Shown here piece after piece: positions 1 through 5,581 of a stretch of 6,477 nucleotides of DNA. Position numbers and translations under genes: made by a program. The stretch's first letter is position 1. Every line of letters begins with the position of its first letter. The DNA is taken from contig CAMVDI010000108.1 in NCBI GenBank assembly GCA_947166205.1, forward strand, positions 1 to 6,477, read 5' to 3'. Below the pieces are notes generated by a model. The model was not told the DNA's origin, searched no databases, and was given only the letters and a program-made list of their open reading frames with translations. This DNA comes from an uncultured Clostridia bacterium (lineage in GTDB: Bacteria; Bacillota_A; Clostridia; Christensenellales; Aristaeellaceae).

Positions 1-1
1 G

Positions 2-2758
2 CTGGGCGCGCTGGTGATCCTGATCATCGCGGCGAACTATCATTATCTGATGAACCGCTTTCCGGACGCCGGCGGCACCTACACCTACACAAAGAAGAGC
101 TTTGGCTATGACCACGGGTTTCTGAGCGCGTGGTTTCTGATTCTGACCTACATCGCGATCATCTGGGCCAACGCGACGGCGCTTCCGCTGATCGCCCGTA
201 CGCTGCTGGGGTCGGCCTTCCAGTTCGGCTTCGATTACTGGATCGCAGACTTCCATGTGTACCTGGGGGAGATCCTGCTGGCGTGCGGTTCCCTGGTGCT
301 GGCCGCGCTGGTGTGCATGCGGCGGGGGGCGGCGGAGAAAACCCAGATCGGGATGGCGGTTCTTCTGTTCGCGGGCATCGTGGTCTGCTTTGCCGCGGCC
401 GCTTTCCGGACGAAGGCCGAGACGTCTTTCAGCCCGGCCTTCTCCCCGGACCACAGCGCGGCGGGCGGAACCTTCACCGTGTTCGCGCTGGCGCCCTGGG
501 CCTACGTGGGGTTTGAATCCATCTCCCATTCGGCGGGTGAGGCCCGGTTCAGCCTGAAGCGCAGCTTCCGGATCATGGCGGCGGCGCTGATCGCGGCCGG
601 GGCGGCCTACGCGCTTCTGAACCTGCTGGCGGTCACGGCGCTGCCGGAGGGCGACGGAAACTGGACGGAGTATACCGCGCGCCTGGGGGAGAAGACCGGA
701 CTGGCGGCGCAGCCCACTTTCTTCGCGGCGCACGCCGCGCTGGGGAATGCCGGGAGCCTGATCCTTGGGATCGCCGCCCTCTGCGGGATCTTTACCGGGC
801 TGATCGGCAACTATATCGCCCTGAGCCGGCTTCTGACCTCTCTGGCGGAGGACAGGCTGCTGCCCGGGAAAATCGGCGAGCTTGACGGAAACCGTGTGCC
901 GCGGAAGGCCATCCTCTGCATCCTGTTCGTTTCGGTTCTGCTTCCCTTCTTCGGCCGGACGGCCATCAGCTGGATCGTGGACGTGACCACCGTCGGCGCT
1001 ACCATCGCCTACGCCTTCGCTTCCGCCTCGGCGTGGAAGGAAGCCCGGGCGGAGAAGAAGCGGCTGTTCATTTTCACGGGGCTGACCGGCATGGCCGTGT
1101 CCCTGCTGTTTGCGCTGGAATTCCTGATCCCGAACATCATCAGCATCAAGACCCTGTCCACGGAATCCTACCTGATCCTGGCGGCCTGGGGCATCCTGGG
1201 CTTCATCGTGTTCCGGATCATCCTGAAAAAGGACGCGAACAAGCGGCTGGGACGGTCCACGGTGGCCTGGATCGTGCTGCTGGGGCTGATCGTCTTCACC
1301 TCCAGCGTCTGGATGAACCAGACGACGGACGCGGTGCTGGAAAAGACCGTGTCGGATGTGCAGGACGCCTTCTCGGGCCAGACGGCTCCGGGCCGGGAAT
1401 CGGGTTCCGGAAACGAACGGAAGGTCTACAGGACGATGCAGACGGGCATGAAGCGGGTGGACCACACGCTGGGCGTCAGCAACATGATCCAGATCGCCCT
1501 GATCGTCAGCGCGCTGGTGATTCTCTTCGACATCTACAGGTACACCCAGAAGCGGGAAAGAAAGACGGAGATCGAGAAGGCCATGGCGGAGGACGCCAGC
1601 AGGGCGAAAACCAGCTTCCTTTCCAACATGAGCCACGAGATCCGGACCCCGCTGAACGCGATTATCGGGCTGGACAATATCGCGCTGCGGAATCCGGAGC
1701 TTCAGCCCCAGACCCGGGACCAGCTGCAGAAGATCGGGACCAGCGCCAGACACCTGCTGGGCCTGATCAACGACATCCTGGACATGAGCCGGATCGAATC
1801 CGGGCGGGTTGTGCTGAAGAACGAGGAGTTTTCCTTCCGGGAATTCCTGGAGCCGATCAACATCATGATCAGCGGCCAGTGCGCGGACAAGGGGCTGCAG
1901 TATGAATGCGTCCCCGTGGGGCCGATCCGGGACTATTACGTCGGCGATGAAATGAAGCTGAAGCAGGTGCTGATCAACATCCTCGGCAACTCGGTCAAGT
2001 TCACCGAGGCGCCGGGAAAGGTGAGGCTGACGGTGGAGGAAACGGAAATCGAAGAAGACCGGTGCACGCTGCGCTTCCGGATGAAGGATACCGGGATCGG
2101 CATGGATCCGGAATTTATCCCGAAGATCTTTGAGGCTTTTTCCCAGGAAGACGCCACGACCACCAACCGGTACGGCGGGAGCGGGCTGGGCATGGCGATC
2201 ACCCGGCATTTTGTGGAGATGATGAACGGAAACATCCGGATCGAAAGCGAGAAGGGCGTTGGATCCGAGTTTATTGTCACGGTTTCGCTGGGCCGGTCGG
2301 ACCGGAAGGAAGAGGCGGAGCCGGAGCCGATGGAGGCCCAGGAAACGGAGAGCGTCCTGGCGGGCCGGAGAATCCTGATGGCGGAGGATGTGGAGCAGAA
2401 CGCGGAAATCCTGCAGGATCTGCTGGAGCTGGAAGGCATCGAGGCGGAATGGGCGGAGAACGGGGAAGCCGCGGTGCGGATGTTCTCGGACAAGCCGGCC
2501 GGATACTACGACGCGGTCCTGATGGATGTCCGGATGCCGGTGATGGACGGCCTGACGGCCGCGGAGACGATCCGGAAGCTGGACCGGCCGGACGCGGCGG
2601 CGGTTCCCATCATCGCGATGACGGCGAACGTCTTTGATGAGGACGTGGAACGCTCCCTGAAGGCCGGAATGAACGCGCATCTGACCAAACCCATCGAGCC
2701 GGAAAGGCTTTACAGAACGCTGGCGGACATGATCCGGAAAGGAGACCACGACGCATGA
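2..2758 (+). CDS. APC-type permease fused to hybrid histidine kinase/receiver (5' partial)
   Basis: Probable membrane transporter-sensor (transceptor) that would read an amino acid or related solute and phosphorylate its own receiver. The frame is open to the left edge, so TM1 and part of TM2 are missing; residues below count from the GTG at 14, which is probably internal. Residues 1-403 form about eleven membrane segments with APC features: RFPDAGGTYTY after TM2 and a TM6-like segment with YVGFES then AGE (164-176). An extra helix (416-434), a loop of about 57 residues (435-491) and a last helix (492-508) lead to the kinase. HisKA has SHEIRTP with H541; HATPase has the N box (N655, N659), DTGIG (692-696), FEAFSQ (706-711) and GGSGLG (721-726). 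The receiver (785-910) has acidic E791/D792, phospho-acceptor D838, T870 and K892, so it looks competent. No HAMP or PAS domain is visible. The family assignment is solid; ligand and direction of signalling are unknown. Confidence 0.9.
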   Translation: MGALVILIIAANYHYLMNRFPDAGGTYTYTKKSFGYDHGFLSAWFLILTYIAIIWANATALPLIARTLLGSAFQFGFDYWIADFHVYLGEILLACGSLVLAALVCMRRGAAEKTQIGMAVLLFAGIVVCFAAAAFRTKAETSFSPAFSPDHSAAGGTFTVFALAPWAYVGFESISHSAGEARFSLKRSFRIMAAALIAAGAAYALLNLLAVTALPEGDGNWTEYTARLGEKTGLAAQPTFFAAHAALGNAGSLILGIAALCGIFTGLIGNYIALSRLLTSLAEDRLLPGKIGELDGNRVPRKAILCILFVSVLLPFFGRTAISWIVDVTTVGATIAYAFASASAWKEARAEKKRLFIFTGLTGMAVSLLFALEFLIPNIISIKTLSTESYLILAAWGILGFIVFRIILKKDANKRLGRSTVAWIVLLGLIVFTSSVWMNQTTDAVLEKTVSDVQDAFSGQTAPGRESGSGNERKVYRTMQTGMKRVDHTLGVSNMIQIALIVSALVILFDIYRYTQKRERKTEIEKAMAEDASRAKTSFLSNMSHEIRTPLNAIIGLDNIALRNPELQPQTRDQLQKIGTSARHLLGLINDILDMSRIESGRVVLKNEEFSFREFLEPINIMISGQCADKGLQYECVPVGPIRDYYVGDEMKLKQVLINILGNSVKFTEAPGKVRLTVEETEIEEDRCTLRFRMKDTGIGMDPEFIPKIFEAFSQEDATTTNRYGGSGLGMAITRHFVEMMNGNIRIESEKGVGSEFIVTVSLGRSDRKEEAEPEPMEAQETESVLAGRRILMAEDVEQNAEILQDLLELEGIEAEWAENGEAAVRMFSDKPAGYYDAVLMDVRMPVMDGLTAAETIRKLDRPDAAAVPIIAMTANVFDEDVERSLKAGMNAHLTKPIEPERLYRTLADMIRKGDHDA
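2738..2744 (+). promoter_or_regulatory. Ribosome binding site for the coupled sensor gene
   Basis: AAAGGAG lies 10 bases before the ATG at 2755, inside the last codons of the kinase gene. It fixes the start of the downstream gene and supports translational coupling through the ATGA stop/start overlap at 2755-2758. Confidence 0.75.
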
Positions 2759-3630
2759 GCGAGAATACGGCGATCCGGCACAATCTGGGCATCCTGTACC
2801 AGGAGGAGAGCTACGGGGGGCTTTCGCACCCTTTCTTCGTGCTGATTCTGAACGCCTTTATGCAAAGGGCCAAAGAGCGGGGATATGACGTGACATTTGT
2901 CTGCCATCCGCTGAACGGGTCCGGGGAACCGGCGGAAAACCGCGAATCCCTGGCGGAACACTGCCGCCGGCAGGGGCTGGACGGCATCTGCCTGGTGGTG
3001 ACGGACTTTGCCCACCCGACGGTCCGGGAGCTGATGGACAGCGGGATTCCCTGCGTGACGGTGGACCATATCTTCAGGGGAATTCCCGCGGTTCTGTCGG
3101 ACAATGAGACCGGCGTCCGGAAGCTGGTGGAGTACGCGATTTCCAGGGGGCACCGGCGGATTGCCTTCGTCCACGGGCACAACAACTCCCTGGTGACCCG
3201 GACCCGGATCAGCCAGTTCCGGAACACGATGGAATACCACGGCCTGGAGCTGCCGGAGGAGTATCTTTGTGAAGGAAGATACCACCATATTGCCCGGACC
3301 CGGGAGCTGGTGCACGGACTGCTGAAGCTGCCGGATCCGCCGACGTGCATCCTGCTGCCGGACGACATGGCTTATTTCGGCGCCCAGGAAGCGGCCCGGG
3401 ATCTTGGCCTGCGGATTCCGGAGGATATTTCCTTCGCCGGTTACGACGGGATTCCGCTGACCCAGACCCTGGCCCCGAGGCTGACGACGATCCGGCAGAA
3501 TACCGAGACCATGGGGAAGATCGCGGCGGAACGGCTGACGGATCTGATCGAGCATCCGGAAAAGGCCACCAGGAAGCCTTTCATCTATCCGATCGAGCTG
3601 CTGGAAGGCGAGACGGTGGCCTTGAGGTAA
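2755..3630 (+). CDS. LacI/PBP1-type ligand-binding protein lacking a DNA-binding domain
   Basis: Predicted soluble cytoplasmic sensor of 291 residues with the type 1 periplasmic-binding fold used by LacI/GalR repressors. The first beta strand (NLGILYQ, 10-16) starts almost at the N-terminus, so the usual 50-60 residue HTH headpiece and hinge are absent, and no signal peptide or membrane segment is seen. Family landmarks: SHPFF (24-28), GLDGICLV (74-81), GIPCVTVD (97-104), SDNETGV (115-121), GHRRIAFVHG (132-141), LPDDMAYFGAQEA (201-213), IPEDISFAGYDGIPL (221-235) and PRLTTIRQNTETMG (241-254). The start overlaps the kinase stop codon and has a good ribosome binding site, so an upstream HTH extension is not possible in this frame. 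The family usually binds sugars or nucleosides, but the ligand here is unknown. It probably works with the kinase rather than as a repressor; that role is inference. Confidence 0.85.
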   Translation: MSENTAIRHNLGILYQEESYGGLSHPFFVLILNAFMQRAKERGYDVTFVCHPLNGSGEPAENRESLAEHCRRQGLDGICLVVTDFAHPTVRELMDSGIPCVTVDHIFRGIPAVLSDNETGVRKLVEYAISRGHRRIAFVHGHNNSLVTRTRISQFRNTMEYHGLELPEEYLCEGRYHHIARTRELVHGLLKLPDPPTCILLPDDMAYFGAQEAARDLGLRIPEDISFAGYDGIPLTQTLAPRLTTIRQNTETMGKIAAERLTDLIEHPEKATRKPFIYPIELLEGETVALR

Positions 3631-3658
3631 AAGAGCAGCAGGGGCGGGACACAGAAAC

Positions 3659-3678
3659 ACAGGGGGACGTTCCCCTGT
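3659..3678. repeat. GC-rich palindrome between convergent genes (possible REP-like element or terminator)
   Basis: Perfect 7-bp arms ACAGGGG (3659-3665) and CCCCTGT (3672-3678) flank GACGTT, which could add one G-T pair and leave an ACGT loop. It sits between the stop of the sensor gene (3630) and the stop codon of the minus-strand hydrolase, and its right end touches that stop codon. It is preceded by GGGACACAGAAACACAG. No T tract follows on either strand, so it is a poor classical terminator, although a bidirectional 3'-end hairpin is plausible. The GGGACACAG/GGGGACG composition resembles dispersed palindromes seen in Firmicute genomes; copy number cannot be tested here. Confidence 0.5.
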
Positions 3679-4481
3679 TACAGCATGATGGGCTCCAGAT
3701 ACGCCGGTCTGATCACGCGGATCTGTCCGGGGTACTTGACGCTGACATAGTCCGCAAAGGCGTCCGGGTCCCCCGGATTGTCCGCGAACATATCCCAGTG
3801 GCCCGGGATGACGGCCTTCAGCGCCAGCTCGCCGGCCAGGTCGGCGGCTTCCTGGAAGGTCATGTTTCCGATACAGTTCCGGCTGTACCGCGCCGCGTCC
3901 CGGCCGTTGATGGGCAGCAGCGCCGCGTCAATCGGGCCGAAGGACTTCAGCTTCGGCAGCATGCCCTCATAGCGCAGGGTATCCCCCGCGTGATAGATCT
4001 GCACGCCGTTCCCCTCCAGAATGTACTGCAGGCAGGGATACAGGCCGGTTTTCGGATCCTGATCCAGGAATTCGTGGGCGGCGGCGACGGCGCTGATTTT
4101 CACGTCTCCGACCTGACAGCTGAGCCCGTCGTTCAGGCCGAGGCAGCACGATTCGGGAACCCCGTCCCGCAGCACGGACGCCCTGTGCATTTCAGGAAAA
4201 ACGAACCTGGCGCCGGGACAGCGCCCGGCCCAGATCTTCCAGGCGCCATGGTCAATATGATCCAGATGGTCATGGGTTCCGAGAAAGGCATGGATGCCTT
4301 CCATTTCCTCCGCCGGAACCGGCGGGGCGATCCGGCGCCCGGGGATGACGGAGGCAAAATAATCCACGCAGAGGACGGTGCTTCCCATCCTGATCAGCAG
4401 GCCCATCTGTCCAAGCCACCAGGCCGCGGCCGTGCCGTAGGGAACTTCCGTCTCCAGAACCTGTTTCAGAAACGCGTTCAT
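3678..4481 (-). CDS. UlaG-like metallo-beta-lactamase-fold hydrolase
   Basis: Predicted cytoplasmic metal-dependent hydrolase of 267 residues. The metal-binding motif THDHLDHID (69-77) supplies H70, H72, D74 and H75; further candidate ligands are H136 (AAAHEF), D167 (HAGDT) and H228 (IPGHWDMF). Residues 191-236 (INGR, then GNMTFQEAADLA, then IPGHWDMFADN) match the UlaG branch, whose founding member is the L-ascorbate-6-phosphate lactonase. It is much shorter than UlaG (about 350 residues) and no ascorbate PTS genes are nearby, so the substrate should not be assumed. The start ATG is supported by GGGGAGG (4489-4495) seven bases upstream on the minus strand. It is convergent with the sensor gene, divergent from the membrane-protein gene, and probably monocistronic. 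All expected metal ligands appear intact. Confidence 0.88.
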   Translation of the reverse strand: MNAFLKQVLETEVPYGTAAAWWLGQMGLLIRMGSTVLCVDYFASVIPGRRIAPPVPAEEMEGIHAFLGTHDHLDHIDHGAWKIWAGRCPGARFVFPEMHRASVLRDGVPESCCLGLNDGLSCQVGDVKISAVAAAHEFLDQDPKTGLYPCLQYILEGNGVQIYHAGDTLRYEGMLPKLKSFGPIDAALLPINGRDAARYSRNCIGNMTFQEAADLAGELALKAVIPGHWDMFADNPGDPDAFADYVSVKYPGQIRVIRPAYLEPIML

Positions 4482-4488
4482 ACGTTTT

Positions 4489-4495
4489 CCTCCCC
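4489..4495 (-). promoter_or_regulatory. Ribosome binding site for the UlaG-like gene
   Basis: On the minus strand this reads GGGGAGG, with a 7-base gap to the ATG at 4481. It supports the chosen start. Confidence 0.75.
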
Positions 4496-4544
4496 TTATG
4501 CCAAAAATGTTTCCCCTCCGCGGGGCAAAATGAACGGAGAATCA

Positions 4545-4563
4545 GCCCTGATCCATCCAGGGC
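4545..4563. promoter_or_regulatory. Inverted repeat, possible operator for the UlaG-like gene
   Basis: GCCCTG (4545-4550) and CAGGGC (4558-4563) form a perfect 6-bp inverted repeat with a 7-base spacer. It abuts the candidate minus-strand -10 element at 4564-4569 and would cover the predicted transcription start near 4557. That position suits a repressor site, but an RNA hairpin at the start of the leader is also possible. No regulator is identified. Confidence 0.4.
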
Positions 4564-4593
4564 ATCCTATCACAGGCATGAATTTGCTGGCAA
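4564..4593 (-). promoter_or_regulatory. Candidate promoter of the UlaG-like gene
   Basis: Read on the minus strand: a -35 of TTGCCA (4593-4588), an 18-base spacer, and a -10 of TAGGAT (4569-4564) preceded by TGA, which gives an extended -10. An A7 tract (4605-4611 on the complement) lies just upstream of the -35, where an UP element would sit. The predicted leader is about 76 bases. The -10 matches consensus at four of six positions. Confidence 0.45.
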
Positions 4594-4616
4594 GCCCCCG
4601 GGCGTTTTTTTGCGCA

Positions 4617-4653
4617 GGTTCCGGGACGGGCTGTTCTTCCGGGGTTCCGGGAC
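4617..4653. repeat. 11-bp direct repeat pair GGTTCCGGGAC
   Basis: Identical 11-mers occupy 4617-4627 and 4643-4653, with start points 26 bases apart. They lie between the two divergent candidate promoters. They could be tandem protein-binding sites or a chance result of GC-rich, low-complexity sequence. Confidence 0.45.
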
Positions 4654-4698
4654 ATATCATACATCAGCCGTTTTTTTACGCTGGCCCCGGCAGTTTTC

Positions 4699-4719
4699 CT
4701 CCGGCCCCGGAGTTTTTTT
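4699..4719 (+). terminator. Terminator-like hairpin with T7 tract
   Basis: CTCCGG (4699-4704) and CCGGAG (4707-4712) form a self-complementary stem, realistically 5 bp with a 4-base loop, followed at once by seven T (4713-4719). This is the shape of an intrinsic terminator on the plus strand. There is no plus-strand gene just upstream to terminate, so it may stop read-through or a short RNA, or it may be only an AT-rich upstream promoter element. Confidence 0.4.
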
Positions 4720-4734
4720 AGGCCGGATACGGTA

Positions 4735-4763
4735 TTCCAAGTTTCAGGAAGTTTGTGTATAAT
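4735..4763 (+). promoter_or_regulatory. Candidate promoter of the YczE-like gene
   Basis: A perfect -10 hexamer TATAAT lies at 4758-4763, with a weak -35 (TTCCAA, 4735-4740) at 17 bases. The predicted start is near 4770, giving a leader of about 50 bases before the ATG at 4819. The T7 tract at 4713-4719 is in the position of an UP element. The weak -35 suggests low basal activity or an activator. Confidence 0.5.
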
Positions 4764-4806
4764 TGCTGCGGCTTATGAGCCCGGGAACCATTTTTTGCGA
4801 CCGGTG

Positions 4807-4812
4807 AGGAGG
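4807..4812 (+). promoter_or_regulatory. Ribosome binding site choosing the start of the YczE-like gene
   Basis: A perfect AGGAGG lies six bases before ATG 4819. This decides against a start at 4753, which would lie within the promoter sequence. Confidence 0.85.
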
Positions 4813-4818
4813 AGAGGA

Positions 4819-5475
4819 ATGAACCTGGATAAAACCCTTGCACGCAGGATCGGAATGTCCTTGTGCGGCGTGATTGTCTGCGCCGTGGCTGTCGGCTTCT
4901 TCAAGATGGCGGCCTTTGGCGTGGATCCGTTTCAAAGCCTGATGAGCGGACTGGACCAGCTGATTCCGATTCCCTTCGGGACGCTGTATGTGATTGTCAA
5001 CGGAGTGCTGCTGGTTTTCAGCCTTGTTTTCAACCGGCACAACATAGGCATCGCCACATTTATCAACCTGTTTCTGCTGGGGTACATCACCCAGTTCACG
5101 CTGGAAACGCTTCAGGGGTGGATTCCGGAGCCCGGCCTCGGACTGCGGATCCTGTTTCTCGTGATCGGGATTGTCGTGATCTGCATCGGCAGCGCCCTGT
5201 ACATGACGGCAGATCTGGGCGTTTCAACCTATGACTCCGTCGCCATTACGATGGCCGGCAAATGGAAATGGGGCAGGTTTCAGTATATCCGGATCGCGAC
5301 GGATATCGTGTGCGTCGTGTCGGGCATCGCTGTTTTCCTGATCGGCGGCGGATCCTGGAGCAAAGTGCCGGAATTCGTGGGCGTCGGAACCATCATCACG
5401 GCGTTTTTTATGGGACCCCTGATTGAATTCTTCAACGCGCATATCGCGAGACCGCTTCTGCAGGGGAAACGGTGA
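4819..5475 (+). CDS. YczE/YitT-like integral membrane protein
   Basis: Predicted cytoplasmic-membrane protein of 218 residues with five or six hydrophobic segments: about 12-30, 53-71, 78-96, 109-129, 158-176 and 188-206. It shows the two related half motifs of this family, FGVDPFQSLMSGL (33-45) and LGVSTYDSVAITMAG (133-147), plus a family-typical tail GVGTIITAFFMGPLIEFFN (188-206). Length agrees with Bacillus YczE (about 215 residues). The molecular function of the family is not established; I do not infer a substrate. It has its own candidate promoter, is divergent from the hydrolase, and ends 47 bases before the promoter of the next gene, so it is probably a single-gene unit. The sequence looks intact. 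Confidence 0.85.
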   Translation: MNLDKTLARRIGMSLCGVIVCAVAVGFFKMAAFGVDPFQSLMSGLDQLIPIPFGTLYVIVNGVLLVFSLVFNRHNIGIATFINLFLLGYITQFTLETLQGWIPEPGLGLRILFLVIGIVVICIGSALYMTADLGVSTYDSVAITMAGKWKWGRFQYIRIATDIVCVVSGIAVFLIGGGSWSKVPEFVGVGTIITAFFMGPLIEFFNAHIARPLLQGKR

Positions 5476-5517
5476 GCGCGCAGCAGGCTTTCCCTTATGC
5501 GCCGCGCCCCTGCGCGC
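5476..5517 (+). terminator. Stem-loop directly after the YczE-like stop codon
   Basis: GCGCGCAG (5476-5483) and CTGCGCGC (5510-5517) are perfect 8-bp arms around a 26-base loop, starting at the first base after the TGA. There is no T tract, so it is not a standard intrinsic terminator. It may stabilise the 3' end or reduce read-through into the next promoter, which starts six bases later. Confidence 0.4.
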
Positions 5518-5522
5518 CTCCC

Positions 5523-5551
5523 TTGACGTTCCATCTCCGTTTTATTACAAT
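5523..5551 (+). promoter_or_regulatory. Strong promoter of the acyltransferase gene
   Basis: A -35 of TTGACG (5523-5528) and a -10 of TACAAT (5546-5551), each matching five of six consensus bases, are separated by the ideal 17 bases. The start would be near 5558, leaving a leader of about 24 bases. This is the best vegetative-type promoter in the window. Confidence 0.75.
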
Positions 5552-5565
5552 ACTGGAAAAGCCTT

Positions 5566-5572
5566 GAAGGGA
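5566..5572 (+). promoter_or_regulatory. Ribosome binding site for the acyltransferase
   Basis: GAAGGGA with a 9-base gap to ATG 5582. It supports this start over the longer open frame that begins at 5423 inside the preceding gene. Confidence 0.65.
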
Positions 5573-5581
5573 CGAACCGCC

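Larger units (their letters stand above)
4482..4818. other. Divergent intergenic region rich in repeats and T tracts
   Basis: This 337-base gap separates the minus-strand hydrolase from the plus-strand membrane protein; I see no convincing gene in it. It holds the hydrolase ribosome binding site, a CCCC/GGGG inverted repeat (4513-4516 and 4522-4525), the GCCCTG/CAGGGC repeat, two candidate promoters, an 11-bp direct repeat (4617-4627 and 4643-4653), GGCCCCGG twice (4683-4690 and 4703-4710) and three T7 runs (4605-4611, 4671-4677, 4713-4719). Confidence 0.7.

Noticed and set aside
14..16. GTG at 14 as the true start of the permease-kinase
   Set aside because: The frame stays open to the window edge and the encoded residues begin in the middle of a permease helix, so the real start lies upstream of the window.
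1936..2493. Minus-strand open frame of 185 codons opposite the kinase ATPase domain
   Set aside because: It is Ser/Arg-rich antisense of a conserved domain, with no independent support.
2710..3660. Minus-strand open frame of 316 codons opposite the LacI-type sensor
   Set aside because: It is antisense to a clear protein family, rich in Arg/Pro/Gln/His, with no motif or ribosome binding site of note.
4513..4525. CCCC/GGGG inverted repeat in the hydrolase leader as a riboswitch or attenuator
   Set aside because: The stem is only four base pairs with a 5-base loop and no conserved aptamer-like structure is visible.
4656..4661. TATGAT on the minus strand as a -10 element for the hydrolase gene
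   Set aside because: No acceptable -35 lies 16-18 bases upstream, and the leader would be over 160 bases; the TTGCCA/TAGGAT pair is better.
3345..4721. Plus-strand open frame of 458 codons across the sensor gene end, the intergenic palindrome and the antisense of the hydrolase
   Set aside because: It starts inside a well-supported gene in another frame, runs opposite a gene with an intact metal site, has low-complexity Gly/Pro/Arg-rich composition and shows no recognisable domain. It is a GC-rich shadow frame.
4753..4818. N-terminal extension of the YczE-like protein from a TTG at 4753
   Set aside because: It would overlap the TATAAT element, and a perfect AGGAGG sits right before ATG 4819.
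5423..5581. N-terminal extension of the acyltransferase starting inside the preceding gene
   Set aside because: It would encode unrelated residues through the stem-loop and the strong promoter at 5523-5551; homology begins just after ATG 5582.
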